Source of the DNA: an uncultured Woeseiaceae bacterium
GTDB lineage: Bacteria > Pseudomonadota > Gammaproteobacteria > Steroidobacterales > Woeseiaceae
NCBI GenBank assembly: GCA_945787845.1
Contig: CALZJH010000001.1
Span: 248,001-312,000, forward strand
Length of the DNA stretch: 64,000 nucleotides
Direction: 5' to 3'
Shown one piece after another: positions 16,942 to 25,512 of the stretch (positions within the stretch are counted from its first letter, which is position 1; every line of letters begins with the position of its first letter). The position numbers and the translations under genes are program-made. The notes beneath the pieces are model-generated. The model was not told the DNA's origin. It saw only the letters and a program-made list of their open reading frames with translations, and made no database searches.

Positions 16942-17638
16942 CGTGCCTCCGATGCAGGCCCATCAACAGGCTCGCGCCCGCCAGAGCCGCCAGGACGTGT
17001 TTGAGTGCGTGCCCGCTCATCAACCCGGCGGCAGCATATATCGGGGCATCGTAGTACTCGACGATTTTTGCGCCGGCGTAGAACACGATCATCCCGATGA
17101 GCCAGGGAGTGAGGTCGCTGCGCCCGCGTCGTAGCAGCATGATCATCGGGACGAGCAGCATCGGCAGGAACTGGACCAGTCCGAACGGCCGCAGGTCGCC
17201 GATACCGCGCGCTTCCGTCCATAGCCAGTAGTTAACGCTGCCCACGCCGATCAGTAGCAAGGGAAGCAGCAAGCGATTCGCCCACGCGATTGACAGGTAT
17301 TCGCCAATGACCAGCGTGAACAGTCCCATGAATCCGATTGTCATGGCCACGCGGTCCCAGGCGAGCGACGCGTTATCGGGGCCCAGGTGGTAGTAGCCTG
17401 AACCGAATGCCGTGAGCAGAAGCCCACAGAAGAAAGCGGCCCAGACATAGGGAAGCGATTTTGCGAAGTGCGGCTTTCTTGCGACGCATATGAGCCCCCA
17501 TGCCCCGACGACCAGGAGTGGCAAATTGGAAACCACGTTCCAGAAGTTCGGGACGCCGAGCAGTGTGCGGCTGTCCGCGAACGCGTGATACGCCGGATCC
17601 TGGGCGAACGGGTTAAGTACGATCTCGACAATACTCAT
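16934..17638 (-). CDS. Ceramidase-like (CREST superfamily) seven-helix membrane hydrolase
   Basis: 234 aa with about seven TM segments. CREST-type motifs are visible: NFWNVVSNLPLL in TM1, GSGYYHLGPDNASLAWDR (His and Asp) and SGHALKHVLAALA (two His near the C-terminus), which would form the intramembrane zinc site of alkaline ceramidases. A role as a lipid amidase/hydrolase is inferred from the family; the bacterial substrate is unknown. ATGA overlap with the upstream cupin gene. Confidence 0.8.
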   Translation of the reverse strand: MSIVEIVLNPFAQDPAYHAFADSRTLLGVPNFWNVVSNLPLLVVGAWGLICVARKPHFAKSLPYVWAAFFCGLLLTAFGSGYYHLGPDNASLAWDRVAMTIGFMGLFTLVIGEYLSIAWANRLLLPLLLIGVGSVNYWLWTEARGIGDLRPFGLVQFLPMLLVPMIMLLRRGRSDLTPWLIGMIVFYAGAKIVEYYDAPIYAAAGLMSGHALKHVLAALAGASLLMGLHRRHDV

Positions 17639-17967
17639 GCCGGCGATTCCCCGCCTGGCGGACCCCAGAAGATCACCCAGGTGGCGAAGTCGTCGCTGAA
17701 TTCGACGAAGCGGTGGTCGACGCCGGCGGGCACGAACAGGACGTCACCCGGCGCAAAGGCGATGCGCTCGTCGCCGAGGATGAAAACGCCGCTGCCCGTA
17801 TGAATCACGTAGATTTCATCCTTTTCGTGCGGCGTTTGCTCATCGATTCCGAGAGGGCGATAGTAGCCGAGCTCCATGCTGCCATGCTCAAGCAGGACAC
17901 CGTAGAGACCGTCATCGGAGGCCCTGACCGCTGCCAGCGCTTTTTCTGGAGTTATACGTTCTGTCAT
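17635..17967 (-). CDS. Small cupin-domain protein
   Basis: 110 aa, single beta-barrel cupin: the first metal motif region HEKDEIYVIHTGSGVFILG and the second PGDVLFVPAGVDHRF contribute His/Glu ligands. ATG at 17967 is preferred because the upstream in-frame extension reads as non-coding and would run into the promoter of the divergent acyltransferase gene. First gene of the cupin-ceramidase-GFA unit. It could be a sensor or a small metal-dependent enzyme. Confidence 0.83.
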   Translation of the reverse strand: MTERITPEKALAAVRASDDGLYGVLLEHGSMELGYYRPLGIDEQTPHEKDEIYVIHTGSGVFILGDERIAFAPGDVLFVPAGVDHRFVEFSDDFATWVIFWGPPGGESPA

Positions 17968-18013
17968 CGCTTCGCGATAGAATGCGCAATCTTTTGGTTT
18001 TGAGCAAACCGGA

Positions 18014-18916
18014 TTGAAAGCTTTTCTTCGGAATCTTCGCGGCGTGCTGGTGTTCGGCGGCATCGCGCTGAATACGATCTTCTGGTTCGTACCGATCTTC
18101 GTGCTCGGGATCCTCAAACTGCTGCTTCCCGTGCCCGCGATTCGACGCGCAGTTACGCGCATCCTAATGGGCATGGGTGAGGCCTGGGTGGCGCTGAACT
18201 CCCTGCTATTGGCGACGGCGGGATCCATCGACTGGCGCGCTACGGGCATTGATACTCTGCGTCGCGACGAATGGTATCTCGTCCTGTCAAATCACCAGAC
18301 CTGGGTCGATATCCTGGTGTTGCAAAAGGTGTTCAATCGGCGCATTCCGTTTTTGAAATTCTTCATCAAGCAGGAACTCGTCTGGTTTCCCTTCCTCGGT
18401 CTCGCCTGGTGGGCACTGGATATGCCGTTCATGAAGCGCTATTCCGCGCGCTATCTTGCGCGTAATCCACACATGAAGGGAAAGGATTTCGAGACGACGC
18501 GCAATGCCTGTGCGAAGTTTCGACACACGCCGACGTCGGTGATCAATTTCGTCGAGGGCACACGTTTTAGCGTCGAGAAACGCGACCGTCACAAGGATCC
18601 CTATCGACACCTGTTGCGACCCCGGGCAGGTGGCTTCGCCGTGGCGATGACATCCATGGGCGAACTGTTCGGTGCCATTCTCGATGTCACGCTTGTGTAT
18701 CCAGCCGGGCCGGCAAATTTCTGGGACTTGTGTTGTGGCAAACATGTCGAGGTCCTGGTCGATGTGCGCGAGAGGCCCGTCGAGACCTGGCAAATCGAGG
18801 GCGACTACGAGAATGATCGCGAGTGGCGTCGTCGTGTGCAGGATTGGCTCGGCGAGATTTGGCAAGAGAAGGACGAACTGATACAACAGACTCTCGACAA
18901 CCGAGAGTCTCTATGA
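18014..18916 (+). CDS. 1-acyl-sn-glycerol-3-phosphate acyltransferase family protein (YihG-like)
   Basis: 300 aa with an N-terminal TM region (residues about 10-45). PlsC motifs: catalytic NHQTWVD (HX4D), glycerophosphate-binding FVEGTR, and the long YihG-type match WALDMPFMKRYS and GKDFETTRNACAKFR. YihG homologues acylate lysophosphatidic acid at the inner membrane. Starts with TTG at 18014. Its end overlaps the next gene as ATGA. Confidence 0.88.
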   Translation: MKAFLRNLRGVLVFGGIALNTIFWFVPIFVLGILKLLLPVPAIRRAVTRILMGMGEAWVALNSLLLATAGSIDWRATGIDTLRRDEWYLVLSNHQTWVDILVLQKVFNRRIPFLKFFIKQELVWFPFLGLAWWALDMPFMKRYSARYLARNPHMKGKDFETTRNACAKFRHTPTSVINFVEGTRFSVEKRDRHKDPYRHLLRPRAGGFAVAMTSMGELFGAILDVTLVYPAGPANFWDLCCGKHVEVLVDVRERPVETWQIEGDYENDREWRRRVQDWLGEIWQEKDELIQQTLDNRESL

Positions 18917-19284
18917 CCGAAAGCCGCGCATACGACACGGTCGCGTTCGATGTTCGCGACAACGCGACCATGTTGTTCTTCGCAAGAACCACAGAGGTTG
19001 GTGACATCAGCGACTACCTGCTGCTGATGCGAACCGTCGACGAAGAGTTCGATGAGTCGATCTACATCGAAATCAATGAGCAGCAGTTCGGCGGGCACAA
19101 TCTGATCAGGGAAGCTGCGTTGACGGGCAATATTCTGACGCTGCGATTGCACGAGCCGGCTGCAGAACTTGGCGGCATCGCCGATATTGTGCTGACCTGG
19201 GCGGAGACCACGGAGAACCTCGATAGCATCGAGCTGGGTGCGTTTCGTGTTCTCGGCGACACCCTGGTTGGCGGCAACGCCTGA
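18913..19284 (+). CDS. Hypothetical protein, possibly Imm10-like fold
   Basis: 123 aa, acidic, no signal or TM segment. Not firmly recognised. The stretch YIEINEQQFGGHN followed by a hydrophobic strand (LTLRLHEPAAELGG) resembles the strand order of Imm10-type immunity proteins, but no toxin gene lies beside it. Coupled to the acyltransferase by ATGA. Treat the Imm10 resemblance as a weak hint. Confidence 0.6.
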   Translation: MTESRAYDTVAFDVRDNATMLFFARTTEVGDISDYLLLMRTVDEEFDESIYIEINEQQFGGHNLIREAALTGNILTLRLHEPAAELGGIADIVLTWAETTENLDSIELGAFRVLGDTLVGGNA

Positions 19285-19291
19285 TCGCCGG

Positions 19292-19600
19292 GTGACCAGG
19301 CCCGAGTTCAGCCTGTATATCCTGCGCTGCGCAGATGGCTCCCTGTATACGGGCATTGCGACCGATGTACAGAAGCGCCTGGCCGAGCATGAGGCCGGTC
19401 CTCGAGGCGCGAAGTACCTGCGCGGGCGTGGCCCCTTCGAAATCATCTACTCAAGCGTCGTTGGCGATCGGGCGATCGCGTCACAGGTGGAATACCGTGT
19501 GAAGCAGCTCAGCCGTGCGCGGAAACTGGACCTGATCGAGGGACGCCGCGAGCTGGCCGACCTGGCGCCCGTTCAGGTCGTCGAAGAGGGCTGCGCGTAA
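19292..19600 (+). CDS. GIY-YIG domain nuclease-like protein (YhbQ/UPF0213 type)
   Basis: About 102 aa consisting of one GIY-YIG domain: SLYILRCADGSLYTGIATDV holds the paired LYI and YTG motifs, with the catalytic Arg in VQKRLAEHEAG and a Glu near QVEYRVKQLS. Stand-alone members are proposed structure-specific DNA nucleases. The GTG at 19292 is chosen; the upstream frame overlaps the preceding gene. Its 3' end overlaps the convergent MBL gene by 28 nt. Confidence 0.85.
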   Translation: MTRPEFSLYILRCADGSLYTGIATDVQKRLAEHEAGPRGAKYLRGRGPFEIIYSSVVGDRAIASQVEYRVKQLSRARKLDLIEGRRELADLAPVQVVEEGCA

Positions 19601-20610
19601 AGCGCGATCGGCTCGCCAAACTCAGGCAGGAATATCTGTGTGTCCTGGTCCCATTTCCGGCGAAACGTGTCGAACCACTGCGCGGCTTTCCCGAGATTGC
19701 CGAGGAATTTCGGCGACGGCACAATTTCGCCGAAGGGCTTTGTGAAATCGTCGAAGTGCATCGGGTACACCGCCGTGGCCCCGGTTCGAGTGACCGTTTC
19801 GAGCCAGAGCTGCTCGGCAAAGTTCTCGTCGAGCGTCGTCAATCCCCCAATACTGAGCATCACGACATTAGCCGGTACATCCTCGAGGGCCCCCTCGACG
19901 AACCCGGCGCTTCCCTGGACCAGGGCCGTTCCCTGCGGGTGTTGAATGACAATCGAATAACTGCCGCCCTCGCGCCAGGCGTCGATGGACTGTGGCGTGG
20001 CCAGGGGTTCGTCAATAGTGCCAGGCAAGGGCGCGCTTCCGCCCCAGCCGATCGGGGCGTGACTGGAGCGAAGCAGCTGAATCCGGAACGCTCCGAACTC
20101 GTAGGTTTGTTCACTGTCGGCCACAACAATCTGGTCTTCGGGAACGTTAGCGCCGCGCGCGACGTTGGCGGTCGACTCGGAACCCAGCACCGATGCGCTC
20201 GTACGGTTGGCGATCGCCCCGACATCCATCGCATGGTCAAAATGCGAGTGCACCGGGATAATTGCAGCGAGCCGGCGCATGTCGAATTTGTGCAGCGCGA
20301 AGTTGATGGTTGCTGCATCGTTGACGACCGGTCGACGCAACACCGAGTCCCACAATGTGGGACGCGAGAAGAAGCCGTCGACCAGTATCTGCGTCTCGCC
20401 ATCGTCAAACAGAATCGTTGTGACGCCAAGCCAGGTCGCCGTTACCGAGGCGCTTTTCTCGGTCGGCGAAGGCGGGGCAGGCCAGCCCGTGTCGGCAAGC
20501 AGCGACCGGTCGCGCCAGAGGAAGCTTATGCCGGCCACGAATACAACAGCGACCACGGTCACGACGACCGCGCCAAGTTGTGCCCGCCGTTTCCATGTAG
20601 CCAGGGTCAT
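19573..20610 (-). CDS. Membrane-anchored metallo-beta-lactamase-fold hydrolase
   Basis: 345 aa. N-terminal TM anchor (residues about 11-30), then an MBL domain with the metal motif HSHFDHAMD (about residue 125) and later His/Asp candidates in RSSHAPIGWGG and YPMHFDDF. It resembles UPF0173/UlaG-like phosphodiesterase or lactonase relatives facing the periplasm; the substrate is unknown. ATG at 20610 lies 4 nt after the stop of the DUF819 gene, so the two form an operon. Confidence 0.82.
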   Translation of the reverse strand: MTLATWKRRAQLGAVVVTVVAVVFVAGISFLWRDRSLLADTGWPAPPSPTEKSASVTATWLGVTTILFDDGETQILVDGFFSRPTLWDSVLRRPVVNDAATINFALHKFDMRRLAAIIPVHSHFDHAMDVGAIANRTSASVLGSESTANVARGANVPEDQIVVADSEQTYEFGAFRIQLLRSSHAPIGWGGSAPLPGTIDEPLATPQSIDAWREGGSYSIVIQHPQGTALVQGSAGFVEGALEDVPANVVMLSIGGLTTLDENFAEQLWLETVTRTGATAVYPMHFDDFTKPFGEIVPSPKFLGNLGKAAQWFDTFRRKWDQDTQIFLPEFGEPIALYAQPSSTT

Positions 20611-20614
20611 GCGG

Positions 20615-21826
20615 TTACTGTCCGACTGCCATCCTTGCCAGGTGTCCGGTAAGCGGTGCCAGGTAGTTGCCGAGCGCGTAGCCCAGCAACGCGAGCAGAA
20701 TAGATGCGGGCACCAGGTTTGGCCGGTGATGCGCGGCCACGATCGGGGCTGACGCCGCGGCCCCGATGTTGGCAGCCGATGCAATGGCGACGCTGTGAAC
20801 GTCCACACGGAAGATCCAGGCGCCGGCGAGCATGAACAGGCCGTGGATAAAGATCCAGATAAAGGCACCCAGGACGAATGCCGGTGCATCGGCGAGGCCC
20901 GCAACGTCGGCGCGCGCACCCATGCCCGCGACGAAAATGTAAATGAGGGCGGTGCCCATCGCAGTGGAATTCGGCAGGTCCGATACGGGCGTGGCCGAAA
21001 GCAGCAGTGCGATGGTCGTAACGAGCAGGATGCGAACCGTGGTCTCAGAGAAGACACCGCTCAATGCCGGGAGCGACTCCTTGATCCCGCTGGCGATACC
21101 GGGAGCGAATGCGTGGCCGATCGCGGCAACACCGAGGACGACGGCCGCGAGAAACAGGTACTGCTGCATCGTCGGCGCGTGGTCCTCTTCGGCATGGATT
21201 TCTGCCGCGGCATCCATCGCCGCGAGTCGCTCGGCGGGCACACGTGCCCACTTGTTGAATTTGTCCGCGTAATCGCGCGACATCAGCAGGAGCGGCAACC
21301 AGACGATGTACACCAGGTTATCGGCGACGACGGCAAGTCCGAGCTGTGCTTCCGATGCCTCGAGCATTTCCTTGGTTGCCAGCATGTTGGCGGTTCCGCC
21401 GATCCAACTCCCCGCGAGCGCGCCAAAGCCGCGCCATGAATCCTCCGGCAGCCAGCCGTGCACGATGACGTACGACACGACACCTCCGACCATGACGCCG
21501 AGGGTACCCATGAGCATGACGAGCACGCCCTTGCCCATGACCTTGACGACCGCCGGCACGTTAACCTTGATCAGCATCAGCACGATGAATACCGGCAATA
21601 CGTACTTGCTGAGTCCGGAATAGATGATGGAGGAGTTCGGCAGCACCGTCTGGCCACCGAAATTCAGGTTGCTGAGAAATACCGGCGTTGCATAGATAAA
21701 CAGCAACGGCGGGATGTAGTTGAAGAGTCGGGCTTCGCTAACTTGTGCCAGCAGGAAGAAGAAGGCGGCGACGGCGCATAACACCGCGAGCACGCCTATC
21801 GGTGAACTGATCAGAGCGGATTCCAT
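20615..21826 (-). CDS. DUF819 family integral membrane protein
   Basis: 403 aa with about ten TM segments. The paired repeat-like motifs GSWIGGTANMLATKEML and ASAANIGAAASAPIVAA are typical of DUF819 (YjcL) proteins, which resemble two-fold transporters. Function unknown. It leads a two-gene unit with the MBL hydrolase. Confidence 0.87.
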   Translation of the reverse strand: MESALISSPIGVLAVLCAVAAFFFLLAQVSEARLFNYIPPLLFIYATPVFLSNLNFGGQTVLPNSSIIYSGLSKYVLPVFIVLMLIKVNVPAVVKVMGKGVLVMLMGTLGVMVGGVVSYVIVHGWLPEDSWRGFGALAGSWIGGTANMLATKEMLEASEAQLGLAVVADNLVYIVWLPLLLMSRDYADKFNKWARVPAERLAAMDAAAEIHAEEDHAPTMQQYLFLAAVVLGVAAIGHAFAPGIASGIKESLPALSGVFSETTVRILLVTTIALLLSATPVSDLPNSTAMGTALIYIFVAGMGARADVAGLADAPAFVLGAFIWIFIHGLFMLAGAWIFRVDVHSVAIASAANIGAAASAPIVAAHHRPNLVPASILLALLGYALGNYLAPLTGHLARMAVGQ

Positions 21827-21873
21827 GCAGTATCTCTCGGGCCGGATTAGGCGACCGAGTATAAAGCATCGTG

Positions 21874-22593
21874 TCAGCCGAAGTTGATTTGCGCCGCGAA
21901 ATCCTTGCGCGCAGCGGCGTCGCGCAGCACTGCCGAGTTGACCGTTAACCAGACCGCCGGCCAGTCCTTGATCTTGCTCGGACCGAAGACATGCTTCGCG
22001 ACAAAACTCTTGAGCTGGCTGACATGAATGACGTTCTTTGGCGGCGCAGATGAAAATTCCACCGAGCCCGTGAAGATCACGAGGTTTTCGACGGGGACGT
22101 CAGGGACGACTTTTTCCAGTGCGCGCCGGCGACCTTCGTTCTGGATCACCGGGTTCAGGAATCGCTGACGGCGCACGCCATCGACGTTTGTCCACTGGGC
22201 CTCGTCAGTGCCACCGAATACGATGCCGTTGCAGTGCTTACTCTGGATACAGAGAATGCCGCCGGCTGTGAGAATGGCGTGATCGATCCTGGCGAGTCCG
22301 CCGTAGGCGCCGGGAATCAGGAAGTCGTGCAAAACGTCGGGGCTGCGCTTCGCCAAAGCCGCCCGGATGCGGAACTGACCGATCCTGCCGGTTATGAACC
22401 TGGCGACGTGGTTGGCCGCAGACCGGAAAATCAGTGTCAGTAACAGTGCGCCGGCAATAGTGAACAGGAATATCGCGGGCCCGACGCTCGTAATCCCCGT
22501 CGGCGCGCCGACGTCAGCAGCCAATGCCGGCGTGGCGACGAGCGGCGTACTGGTAATGATTCTGCGGACGGGGTTCAACATAAGAAAGAGCAT
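21874..22593 (-). CDS. NERD-domain membrane protein with altered catalytic motif
   Basis: 239 aa. N-terminal hydrophobic segments (about 10-60), then a NERD domain: LHDFLIPGAYGGLARIDHAI and ILCIQSKHCNGIVFGG. In NERD/PD-(D/E)XK nucleases the second strand normally reads E-x-K; here it is Q-S-K, so cleavage activity may be lost. AGAGAG precedes the ATG. Its role is unknown; NERD proteins are often linked to DNA processing. Confidence 0.8.
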   Translation of the reverse strand: MLFLMLNPVRRIITSTPLVATPALAADVGAPTGITSVGPAIFLFTIAGALLLTLIFRSAANHVARFITGRIGQFRIRAALAKRSPDVLHDFLIPGAYGGLARIDHAILTAGGILCIQSKHCNGIVFGGTDEAQWTNVDGVRRQRFLNPVIQNEGRRRALEKVVPDVPVENLVIFTGSVEFSSAPPKNVIHVSQLKSFVAKHVFGPSKIKDWPAVWLTVNSAVLRDAAARKDFAAQINFG

Positions 22594-22626
22594 AGACTCT
22601 CTGCGGCAATTATGTCGCGTAGCAGG

Positions 22627-23439
22627 TCACGTTTTCGCGTCCCGGCCGGGGTAGGCGAGGTAGTAACCGTCGATTTCAGCAACGCGGACGGGGGTTTTGT
22701 AGACGGCGCTGAGTTTTTCCTCGGTCAGCACGTCTTGCTTGTGGCCGTCAGCCGCAATGCGGCCGTCCTGCAGCAGGACGACGCGGTCAATTCCCGGAGG
22801 AATTTCGTTCAGATGATGGGTGACGATAATGATATTGCGCCCCGCCGCCGATAGACGCCGGATTCGCTGCAGGTAGTCGAAGCTCGCCGCGAAATCCAGT
22901 CCTGCGGTCGGCTCGTCGAGAATCAGCGTACGGGGCTGGTGGACCAGCGCCCGCGCCAGGATGCAGCGGCGCTGCTGCCCGGTCGACATGGACCGAAGTG
23001 GCGTATCGGTGAGCGCTTCTATGCCAAGTTCGGCGAGGGTCGCTCTTGCAGCATCCAGTTGCTTGCGGTCGACCCGATCTGCGAGGGTTCCGTGAACGCC
23101 AATACTGGAGTGGAACCCGGAGACGACGACTTCGAGCGCCGTCGTGGTCGGCGTATAGCGCTGCTGCAGATCCTGCGATACGACGCCGATGTGTTTGCGC
23201 AACTCCCAGACGTTCCATTGGTCCCTGCCCAGGATCCTGAATACCGTGTCAGGGCGCACGACGGGATACAGTTCACGGTTGATCGCCTTGAGGAGCGTTG
23301 TCTTGCCCGAGCCGTTCGGGCCGACAATCGCGACGCGCTCATGCTGTTCGATGGTCAGGTCGAGATGCTGGAAGACGCAGGTCGACCCGCGCCACAGTGT
23401 CGCGTTGCGGATCTCCACCAGCGGAACGTCGGGCGTCAT
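22627..23439 (-). CDS. ABC transporter ATP-binding protein, orphan
   Basis: 270 aa nucleotide-binding subunit: Walker A GPNGSGKTT, Q-loop VVSQDLQQRY, signature SMSTGQQRR, Walker B TLILDEPTAGLD and the switch His in VTHHLNEI. The ABC signature departs from LSGGQ. No permease or binding protein is adjacent, as in YlmA/ModF-like lone ATPases. The start faces the promoter of the small membrane protein at 23527. Confidence 0.9.
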   Translation of the reverse strand: MTPDVPLVEIRNATLWRGSTCVFQHLDLTIEQHERVAIVGPNGSGKTTLLKAINRELYPVVRPDTVFRILGRDQWNVWELRKHIGVVSQDLQQRYTPTTTALEVVVSGFHSSIGVHGTLADRVDRKQLDAARATLAELGIEALTDTPLRSMSTGQQRRCILARALVHQPRTLILDEPTAGLDFAASFDYLQRIRRLSAAGRNIIIVTHHLNEIPPGIDRVVLLQDGRIAADGHKQDVLTEEKLSAVYKTPVRVAEIDGYYLAYPGRDAKT

Positions 23440-23526
23440 GGACCCACCAGCCAGCCGCCGGCGAGATACAGCGGGACCCGGAGCGGTGCTATGCTGCGGT
23501 CAGGCAATTTCAGGGTGCGTAGCGCG

Positions 23527-23685
23527 ATGCCGAAGGGCCTTATTTTTCTCCTGGTCATGATTGCGGTGATCATCGTTTATACGATTGCCAAAGTCATCAG
23601 CTATAACCGCCTCAGCGAACAGCAATGGGAGGAGGTGGACAAAAGCAAACTCAAGGAATGGGAAGACGAGGACGAGTGGGATTAG
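23527..23685 (+). CDS. Small single-TM protein (52 aa)
   Basis: One N-terminal membrane segment (LIFLLVMIAVIIVYTIAKVI) followed by an acidic, Trp-containing cytosolic tail (SEQQWEEVDKSKLKEWEDEDEWD read in two parts). Not a recognised family. Its TAG stop overlaps the convergent antiporter stop by 4 nt. Coding status is supported by composition and a clean TM plus amphipathic tail. Confidence 0.65.
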   Translation: MPKGLIFLLVMIAVIIVYTIAKVISYNRLSEQQWEEVDKSKLKEWEDEDEWD

Positions 23686-25448
23686 GGATGCACATCGCCG
23701 CGCAATAGTCGCTCCAGTTCCTCGGCGGTGTCCTTGGACGACTGAATCAGCTTTTCTTCCGAGTCCTGTATTGCATGCTGTTCGCGCAGCAGCTTCGCGT
23801 CATGCTCGCAGAACGCCTGCGCAATTTCCCGTGCTTGTGCACCGGACCGTCCCAGCATCGTTAACACGGCCTCGCTCATCGACAGGCTCGACTGCAGCGT
23901 CTCGCGGTAGATCAGATCGATGCCGAGATCCATCAACTTGTGGGCATGACGCCGGTTTCTCGCCCGGGCAATGATCTTCAGTTGCGGAAAATGTCGAGTG
24001 ACGGTTTCGGCGATCCGCACCGACTCTTCGAGATTCGAAATCGCGAGAACAAACACCTTGGCGTTCTCGGCACCGGCCGCACGCAGCAGATCAAGACGCG
24101 ACGCATCGCCGAAGTAAACGGTCGCGCCATAGCGCCGCAGCAAGTCGACCTGATCCATGTCTCTCTCGAGGGCCGTAAATGGCTTGCCGGCCGCCGCGAG
24201 CAGGCGCCCGACAACCTGCCCGACGCGACCATTGCCGGCAATAATGACGTCGTGGCCGTCGTCCTCGGGAACGTCAAACTCTTCTTCCCCGGTTTCCTCG
24301 TCTTGCGCATCCGCGCGTTCGGCGAGCCAGTACAGCAGCGGCGTCATCATCATCGAGACAGCGACGGCAAGTACCATTTCATCAACGAGCGCTGCAGGCA
24401 GGGCGCGCGCAGTGCTGGCGATTGCGAGCAACACAAATGCAAACTCTCCACCCTGCGACAGTACTGCCGCGAGTTTCAGGGCCGCTCTGCGGTCGCACAT
24501 GCCGAAGAGGCGGGCGAGTGGATACAGTACCAGCGCCTTGGTCAACATCAGCACGGCGACAATGAGCAGAATACGACCGGGGATACCCAGCAGCAGGCCG
24601 ACATTCACGGACATACCCACGGCGATAAAAAACAGCCCCAGCAGCAGGCCCTTGAACGGCGCGATATCGGCTTCAAGCTGGTGGCGATACTCAGAATCGG
24701 CCAGCAGCATGCCCGCGAGGAATGCGCCCAAGACCATGGACATGCCGGCCGCCTGTACCAGCAGGGCGGCGCCGATAACCACCAGCAGCGCTGTGGCGGT
24801 AAAAATTTCGGGAATGCCCGAATGCGCGGCCATTCTGAGTACCGGTCTCAGCAGCAATCTGCCGCCGACCACGAGGCCGACCAGCGTTCCGACCATCAGG
24901 GCGATTTGTGCGAAATTGACACCGGATTCGAGCGAAGCATCCGCGCCGAGCAGTGGCAACAGGGCAATGAGGGGGATGGCCGCCAGGTCCTGGAACAACA
25001 GGATGGAAAAGGCTGCGCGACCCTGGCTGGTTGCCAGCTGCTTCTTTTCCGCGAGCATCTGCAGCACGAATGCCGTCGACGAGAGCGCGAGTACCAAGCC
25101 CAGCACTATCGCGGTTTTCCCCCCGAATCCCAGCAACCAGGCAGCGGCGCTGATCGCGACTGCGCTGGCAATAACCTGTGACGCACCCAGGCCGAAGACC
25201 ATGCGCCGCATGACCCACAGGCGGGCCGGCTTCAACTCGAGACCCACGACGAACAGCAGGAACACCACGCCCAGTTCCGCGAAGTGCAGGATATGCTCGG
25301 CGTCATCGACGAAGGCGAGGCCGAACGGGCCGATCACAATGCCGGCGGCGAGATAGCCAAGCACCGACCCCAAGCCCAGTCTGCGACTCAAGGGGACGCT
25401 GATAACGGCGGCCAGCAAGAAGATAAGTGATTCAGTCAACAGGCTCAT
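23682..25448 (-). CDS. CPA2 monovalent cation:proton antiporter with RCK domain (KefB/KefC type)
   Basis: 588 aa: about twelve TM helices (LHFAELGVVFLLFVVGLELKP, LFQDLAAIPLIALLPLL, QGGEFAFVLL), then a TrkA-N/RCK NAD-binding domain with GNGRVGQVVGRLLAAAG around residue 405 and a Glu/Arg-rich coiled C-terminus. The family effluxes K+ or Na+ in exchange for H+ and in enterics is gated by glutathione adducts. No KefF/KefG-like quinone reductase is nearby. Confidence 0.93.
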   Translation of the reverse strand: MSLLTESLIFLLAAVISVPLSRRLGLGSVLGYLAAGIVIGPFGLAFVDDAEHILHFAELGVVFLLFVVGLELKPARLWVMRRMVFGLGASQVIASAVAISAAAWLLGFGGKTAIVLGLVLALSSTAFVLQMLAEKKQLATSQGRAAFSILLFQDLAAIPLIALLPLLGADASLESGVNFAQIALMVGTLVGLVVGGRLLLRPVLRMAAHSGIPEIFTATALLVVIGAALLVQAAGMSMVLGAFLAGMLLADSEYRHQLEADIAPFKGLLLGLFFIAVGMSVNVGLLLGIPGRILLIVAVLMLTKALVLYPLARLFGMCDRRAALKLAAVLSQGGEFAFVLLAIASTARALPAALVDEMVLAVAVSMMMTPLLYWLAERADAQDEETGEEEFDVPEDDGHDVIIAGNGRVGQVVGRLLAAAGKPFTALERDMDQVDLLRRYGATVYFGDASRLDLLRAAGAENAKVFVLAISNLEESVRIAETVTRHFPQLKIIARARNRRHAHKLMDLGIDLIYRETLQSSLSMSEAVLTMLGRSGAQAREIAQAFCEHDAKLLREQHAIQDSEEKLIQSSKDTAEELERLLRGDVHP

Positions 25449-25512
25449 GGGTAGGGTTCTTTCCCGGATTTCGATTACACTAGGTCGCTCCAGAATACTT
25501 CAGGTTCCGTGC

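Noticed and set aside
23940..25181. Long open frame (413 codons) on the plus strand
   Set aside because: Antisense to the CPA2 antiporter; its translation is Gln/His/Arg-rich low-complexity with no motif, a high-GC shadow.
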